The notes beneath the pieces are model-generated. The model saw only the letters and a list, made by a program, of their open reading frames with translations, was not told the origin of the DNA and did not search any database. This document shows positions 41,612-46,910 of a stretch of DNA of 46,910 nucleotides, piece after piece. A program made the position numbers and the translations under genes. Location: NCBI RefSeq assembly GCF_026130045.1, contig NZ_JAIBNX010000009.1, positions 1-46,910 on the forward strand, written 5' to 3'. Source of the DNA: Micromonospora sp. CPCC 205371. GTDB taxonomy: Bacteria > Actinomycetota > Actinomycetes > Mycobacteriales > Micromonosporaceae. How positions within the stretch are numbered: the stretch's first letter is position 1; every line of letters starts with the position of its first letter.

Positions 41612-42157
41612 ATGCGACGCACCCTCGTCCTCGCCCTCGTCACCCTTGTCTCGGTCAGCGCCTGCGGCGGGACCGACGACACGGCGGCAACGCCGGCGGC
41701 CTCCCCGAGCGCGACCGCAACCGTCGCACCGAGCGGCCCGGCCACGTACGCGGGCGGGGAGTTCGAGGGCGGCGACAACCCCGAAGGCGCGTACACGGCG
41801 GCGCAGGCGTGCGAGATGACGGATCTCTCGTACCCGCTCAGCGAGAGCGCGCAGGCGGACGTGCAGGCCGGGTACGCCGCAGAGCGGCGGGGCGACATGG
41901 CCGGCGTCAGGAAGGCACTCGACGCGCTCCAGCCGGTCTTCACCAGTACCGCGGCCACCTTCGCGGACACGGCGAGCAAGGTGGCTGACCCGGCGCTCAA
42001 GACCGCCCTGACCAGCCTCTCCGAGGCGGCCGCGAAGGCCACGAAGTTCACCTCGTTCGCAGAGTTCGACACGATGGAGCAGCTCACCGCGTCCGGTGAG
42101 GCCATCCTGAAGATCGAGTGCCCGAAGGCCGGGTACCAGCTGAAGAACATCAAGTAG
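41612..42157 (+). CDS. Putative lipoprotein of unknown function
   Basis: A 181-residue exported protein. RRTLVLALVTLVSVSACGG is a lipoprotein signal with the lipidated cysteine at about residue 18, followed by an alanine/threonine/serine-rich tether (about 19-47). The folded part (about 48-181) is mainly helical, with YTAAQACEMTDLSYPLSES, EAAAKATKFTSFAEFDTMEQL and EAILKIECPKAGYQL; two cysteines could form a disulphide. No family is recognised. AGAG lies six bases before the ATG. The SCO4848-like gene starts five bases after its stop, so the two are co-transcribed. Confidence 0.7.
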   Translation: MRRTLVLALVTLVSVSACGGTDDTAATPAASPSATATVAPSGPATYAGGEFEGGDNPEGAYTAAQACEMTDLSYPLSESAQADVQAGYAAERRGDMAGVRKALDALQPVFTSTAATFADTASKVADPALKTALTSLSEAAAKATKFTSFAEFDTMEQLTASGEAILKIECPKAGYQLKNIK

Positions 42158-42162
42158 GCGGT

Positions 42163-42438
42163 ATGAGGATCTCGCGCGGCTGGGCCGCCTTCCTGACCGG
42201 CGTCGGCGTGTGGACGTGGGTGATCTGGCCACGGTTCGCGGTGGCGATCTGGAAGGACGGCCGCTCCTGGTCCACCGGGCGGGTCGGCGACGGGACGCCG
42301 ACGAGCTTCCTGTGGGTGCACGCGCTGCTCATCGCGGCGTCGCTGGCCATCGGCACCGCCGTCGGCGTGCTCGGCGTCCGGGCCTGGCTGGCGGCCCGCC
42401 GCCTACGCGACCGCCACCCGGAACCACGCGACGAGTAG
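42163..42438 (+). CDS. SCO4848-family membrane protein
   Basis: A 91-residue membrane protein with two helices: FLTGVGVWTWVIWPRFAVAIW and WVHALLIAASLAIGTAVGVLGVRAWL. The pattern SRGWAAFLTGVGVWTWVIWP, WKDGRSW and FLWVHALL matches the small SCO4848 family conserved in actinomycetes; the role is unknown. The ATG at 42163 is chosen because the family starts MRISR-like; an earlier frame start lies inside the lipoprotein gene. It may be in an operon with the lipoprotein. Confidence 0.82.
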   Translation: MRISRGWAAFLTGVGVWTWVIWPRFAVAIWKDGRSWSTGRVGDGTPTSFLWVHALLIAASLAIGTAVGVLGVRAWLAARRLRDRHPEPRDE

Positions 42439-42607
42439 CTCGAGCGGAGGGCGCCGCCCGGCGAACATGGCGGCCGCGTCACGGGCGTCGTAGCTCTGGC
42501 TGATCCGTGCCGGCCCCGACCCCACCCGGTTCAGCATCATCGGCGCGAGCCAGAAGTCCCTCCGCGTGGCGCGGCCCTGCACGCACGGGCCTTCCGCGTG
42601 ACGCGGC
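42439..42607. other. Gene-free stretch before repeat copy C
   Basis: No supported gene. On the minus strand a short frame reads SQSYDARDAAAMFAGRRPP and LELLVAWF and runs into the SCO4848 gene; it has no clear start, so it could be a remnant but is not called. A CACGCACGGGCC-like GC run precedes the repeat. Confidence 0.4.
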
Positions 42608-42683
42608 GATCAAGGAAGGTCTCATCGATCAAGGGCAAACGCACGCGGAAAAGAGATCAAACCACGTGCATTCGCCCTTGATC
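42608..42683 (+). repeat. 76-bp hairpin repeat, copy C
   Basis: Third copy: 19-nt lead, left arm 42627-42647, 15-nt loop, right arm 42663-42683, with 18 of 21 positions pairing. It is followed by GC-rich degenerate repeats with a GGCGCGCC-like word up to about 42770. It lies between two genes in the same direction. Confidence 0.85.
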
Positions 42684-42777
42684 GGCGGGCGGAGAGGGCG
42701 CGCGGCAGGCGCGGCGGGGAGAGGGCGCGCCACAGGCGCGCCGGGAGGGCGCGGGGCTCGGGGAGGCGGGCCGATTA

Positions 42778-42818
42778 GTTTGGGGCGGGACGGTCGTCTT
42801 ACCCGGCGTAACCCAAAC
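42778..42818. promoter_or_regulatory. Inverted repeat in the leader of the alpha/beta hydrolase gene
   Basis: GTTTGGG (42778-42784) and CCCAAAC (42812-42818) are a perfect inverted repeat with a 27-nt spacer, ending 25 bases before the hydrolase start. It could be an operator or an mRNA fold; nothing identifies the partner. Confidence 0.35.
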
Positions 42819-43615
42819 GACGAGGACGCAAGGAGCATCCACGATGAGCACCACCGGCAACTACGCGCAGGTCAACGGCCTCAACATGTACTACGAGACC
42901 CACGGCGAGGGCCGGCCGCTGATCCTGCTGCACGGCGGGCTGATGTCCGGCGAGGCGTTCGGGCCGACCATCCCCGCGCTTGCCGAGAAGCACCAGGTCA
43001 TCGTCCCCGACATGCAGGGCCACGGCCGCACCGGCGATATCGACCGGCCGATCGACCCCAACCTGATGGCCGACGACATCGCCGCGCTGATCGACCACCT
43101 GGGCCTCGACCGGCCCGACCTGGTCGGCTACTCGCTGGGCGGCGGCGTCGCGCTCCGCACGGCGATCAAGTACCCGGAGAAGGTCGGCAAGGTGGTCTCC
43201 GCCTCGGCGAACATCCGGCGCGACGCGATCTACCCGGAGATGCTGGCCCAGCAGGGCCAGGTCAACGCCGCGGCCGCGGAGTTCATGAAGGAAACCCCCA
43301 TGTACCAGCTCTACGAGCGGGTCGCGCCCCGGCCGGAAGACTTCCCGCAACTGCTGCAGAAGCTCGGTGACCTCATGGCGCAGGACTTCGACTTGACCGA
43401 AGAGGTGCGTGGGCTCCAGGTACCGACGCTGATCATGGCCGCCGACGCCGACATGGCGCCGCCGAGCCACTACGTCGAGGTCTTCAAGCTGCTCGACGGC
43501 GGCGTACGCGATGGTGGCTGGATGGGCGAGGGCCGGCCCAAGGGCGGTCACGCGCTGGCGATCGTGCCCGGCACCACGCACTACAACCTGGCCGACTCGC
43601 CCCTGTTCACGGCGC

Positions 43616-45235
<1,620 letters not shown>

Positions 45236-45248
45236 GCGACACCACCGT

Positions 45249-45266
45249 CGGAGAAGAGAGTCTCCG
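45249..45266 (-). promoter_or_regulatory. Leader hairpin of the ABC-F gene
   Basis: CGGAGA and TCTCCG pair perfectly around CTCTCT, 14-31 bases upstream of the ABC-F start. Upstream on the minus strand TTGGCA and TACGGT are 19 bp apart, a plausible promoter giving a leader of about 80 nt. Translational or attenuation control is possible, as known for other ABC-F genes, but is not shown. Confidence 0.4.
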
Positions 45267-45365
45267 CCCGCCGGGCAGTGCCTCGGCCGCGGGCGCGGAT
45301 GGCGTCAAGGAATCACATCGTCCGCAACCGTACCCATGAACCGTTCGAGGGTGCCAACCGTTTTC

Positions 45366-45407
45366 TTGACAAAGGACGATCGACCAGGGAGTCTGGGAGC
45401 GCTCCCA
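45366..45407 (+). promoter_or_regulatory. Promoter and CebR-type operator of the GH5 gene
   Basis: TTGACA at 45366-45371 is a consensus -35. The perfect 14-bp palindrome TGGGAGCGCTCCCA at 45394-45407 matches the CebR operator of streptomycetes and relatives and covers the -10/start region. Repression by CebR, relieved by cellobiose or cello-oligosaccharides, is therefore predicted. The cebR gene itself is not in the window. Confidence 0.85.
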
Positions 45408-45434
45408 ATCATAGACATCGATACAGGAGGGTTC

Positions 45435-46868
45435 ATGAGACGCTCCGCCGCCGCCATCCTCGCGGCCGGCGCGGTGGCCATCGGCTCCGCGGCGCCCGTC
45501 CTGCCGCAGGCGTTCGCCGCCGCCGAGGGATGCCGGGTCCAGTACACCATCGCCAGCCAGTGGCAGGGCGGCTTCCAGGCCAACGTGCAGATCACCAACC
45601 TGGGCGACGCCATCAGCAGCTGGTCGCTGGGCTTCGCGTTCCCGAACTCCGCGCAGCGGCTCACCCAGGGGTGGAACGCGACGTGGAGCCAGTCCGGTGC
45701 CAACGTGACCGCCACCAACGTCGGCTGGAATGGCAACCTCGCGACCAACGCGTCGGCGAGCATCGGCTTCACCGGCTCGTGGAGCGGCAGCAACCCGACG
45801 CCCGCACCCTTCACCCTGAATGGTGTCGCCTGCACGGGCGGGGTTACGAACCCCACGACGGGGGCGCCGCCACCCACCACGCCCGCGGCCACCACGCCCG
45901 CGGCGACCACGCCTCCCCCGCCCACCGGCACCACGCCGGTCGCGATCAACGGCCAGCTGCGGGTGTGCGGTGTCAACCTGTGCAACCAGTACAACCGGCC
46001 GATCCAGCTGCGCGGCATGAGCACGCACGGCATCCAGTGGTTCGGCAGCTGCTACAACAACAACTCGCTCGACGCGCTGGCCAACGACTGGAAGGCCGAT
46101 CTGTTCCGCGTCTCGATGTACGTGCAGGAGCAGGGGTACGAGACAAACCCGACCGCGTTCACCAACCAGGTCAACAACCTGGTCGACATGGCGACCGCGC
46201 GGGGCATGTACGCGCTGATCGACTTCCACATCCTCACGCCGGGTGACCCCAACTACAACCTGGAGCGAGCCAAGACGTTCTTCGCCGCCGTGTCCGCCCG
46301 GCACGCGAACAAGAACAACGTGATCTACGAGATCGCCAACGAGCCCAACGGCGTCAGCTGGCAGTCCATCAAGAGCTACGCCGAGCAGGTCATCCCGGTG
46401 ATCCGCGGCAACGACCCGGACGGCATCGTCATCGTCGGCACCCGCGGCTGGTCGTCGCTGGGCGTCTCCGAGGGCTCCAACGAGACCGAGGTCATCAACA
46501 ACCCGGTCAACGCCCAGAACGTCATGTACGCGTTCCACTTCTACGCCGCTTCGCACCAGGGCAACTACCGGGACGCGGTCAGCCGGGCGGCGAGCCGCAT
46601 CCCGCTGTTCGTCACCGAGTTCGGCACCGTCGACTACACCGGCAACGGGCCGTTCGACCAGGCCAGCAGCACGACGTGGCTCAACCTGCTCGACTCACTG
46701 AAGATCAGTTACGCGAACTGGACGTTCTCCGACCACAGTGAGAGCAGCGCCGCGCTGCTGCCCGGCACCTGCTCCGGCAGCAACTACACCGGCACCGGCG
46801 TGCTCAAGGCATCGGGCCAGTTCATCCGCAGCCGCATCATGACTCCGGACAACTTCCCCACCAGCTAA
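45435..46868 (+). CDS. Secreted GH5 endoglucanase with N-terminal CBM2
   Basis: A 477-residue cellulase. Residues 1-31 are a signal peptide (AILAAGAVAIGSAAPVLPQA). About 32-136 is a CBM2 (EGCRVQYTIASQW, GWNATWSQSGANVTATNVGW) that binds cellulose. A PTT/PAATT-rich linker leads to the catalytic domain (about 170-477). The acid/base is E303 in YEIANEPNG and the nucleophile E395 in FVTEFGT; IQLRGMSTHGIQWFG and YALIDFHIL are typical of subfamily GH5_2. GGAGG lies four bases before the ATG. The perfect CebR operator upstream fits a cellulase. Unlike the esterase at 25571, the binding module is N-terminal. Confidence 0.93.
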   Translation: MRRSAAAILAAGAVAIGSAAPVLPQAFAAAEGCRVQYTIASQWQGGFQANVQITNLGDAISSWSLGFAFPNSAQRLTQGWNATWSQSGANVTATNVGWNGNLATNASASIGFTGSWSGSNPTPAPFTLNGVACTGGVTNPTTGAPPPTTPAATTPAATTPPPPTGTTPVAINGQLRVCGVNLCNQYNRPIQLRGMSTHGIQWFGSCYNNNSLDALANDWKADLFRVSMYVQEQGYETNPTAFTNQVNNLVDMATARGMYALIDFHILTPGDPNYNLERAKTFFAAVSARHANKNNVIYEIANEPNGVSWQSIKSYAEQVIPVIRGNDPDGIVIVGTRGWSSLGVSEGSNETEVINNPVNAQNVMYAFHFYAASHQGNYRDAVSRAASRIPLFVTEFGTVDYTGNGPFDQASSTTWLNLLDSLKISYANWTFSDHSESSAALLPGTCSGSNYTGTGVLKASGQFIRSRIMTPDNFPTS

Positions 46869-46887
46869 CCCAACCCCCTCCTGATTA

Positions 46888-46906
46888 GGGGGGTGCTTCG
46901 CCCCCC
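46888..46906 (+). terminator. Terminator after GH5 gene
   Basis: GGGGGG and CCCCCC flank a TGCTTCG loop, about 20 bases after the stop. An upstream CCCCCT (46874-46879) can pair with the same AGGGGG instead, so two mutually exclusive stems are possible. Confidence 0.75.
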
Positions 46907-46910
46907 CGCC

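Noticed and set aside
42507-43370. Rightward frame of about 290 residues across repeat copy C and the alpha/beta hydrolase
   Set aside because: It is out of frame with the hydrolase, which has a strong ribosome site and the catalytic triad.
45305-45325. Minimal leader ORF (ATG TGA, or GTG ATT CCT TGA) before the ABC-F gene
   Set aside because: Start-stop or three-codon frames are expected by chance and no ribosome site precedes them.

Overview
The window is very GC-rich and its GC is concentrated at third codon positions, so long antisense shadow frames are common. The gene content points to a filamentous actinomycete, most likely Micromonosporaceae (inference): CBM2-bearing secreted glycoside hydrolases, a SigE-type ECF sigma factor, a SCO4848-family membrane protein, a 13E12/DUF222 HNH protein, ROK/LacI/GntR sugar-type regulators, and many leaderless starts with a TANNNT -10 placed 6-7 nt before ATG/GTG. 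I found no tRNA, rRNA, transposase, integrase or CRISPR array.

Layout. 1-350: tandem 16-bp repeats and a 76-bp hairpin repeat that recurs at 22.9 kb and 42.6 kb. 351-5.6 kb: flavin oxidoreductase block with two paralogous luciferase-like monooxygenases, one fused to a covalent-FAD berberine-bridge-type oxidase, a divergent MarR regulator, a methyltransferase and a third luciferase-like enzyme. 5.6-9.0 kb: an orphan SecD-P1-like protein, a SigE-family sigma factor with a coupled membrane/propeller partner, and a LuxR-type regulator. 9.1-20.6 kb: two divergent giant secreted proteins, an FG-GAP/DNRLRE-like protein with three tandem C-terminal modules and an RHS/YD protein with a HINT protease and a short unrecognised C-terminal tip. 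20.8-24.2 kb: 13E12 HNH protein, methyltransferase, VOC and MmcQ proteins. 24.2-29.0 kb: plant-polymer block with a LacI regulator, CE1 esterase-CBM2, a decayed CBM2-GH62 arabinofuranosidase and a streptogrisin-like protease.

29.9-38.1 kb is the most coherent system. A ROK regulator and an ABC importer (lipoprotein plus two permeases, no ATPase) run leftward. A cytoplasmic GH89 alpha-N-acetylglucosaminidase, MurQ and a BadF-type amino-sugar kinase run rightward. A 21-bp palindrome lies between the two arms. I read it as import and intracellular breakdown of an alpha-GlcNAc-containing, probably cell-wall-derived, glycan. 38.0-41.0 kb: dialkylglycine decarboxylase, GntR regulator and an arginase-fold protein with altered metal ligands, with TGAC-N2-GTCA operators in the divergent gap.

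41.0-46.9 kb: small membrane and lipoproteins, an alpha/beta hydrolase, an ABC-F ATPase, and a CBM2-GH5 endoglucanase preceded by a perfect CebR-type operator and followed by a terminator. Start codons were chosen by Shine-Dalgarno or leaderless -10 position and by family N-termini; they differ from the longest possible frame in many cases.
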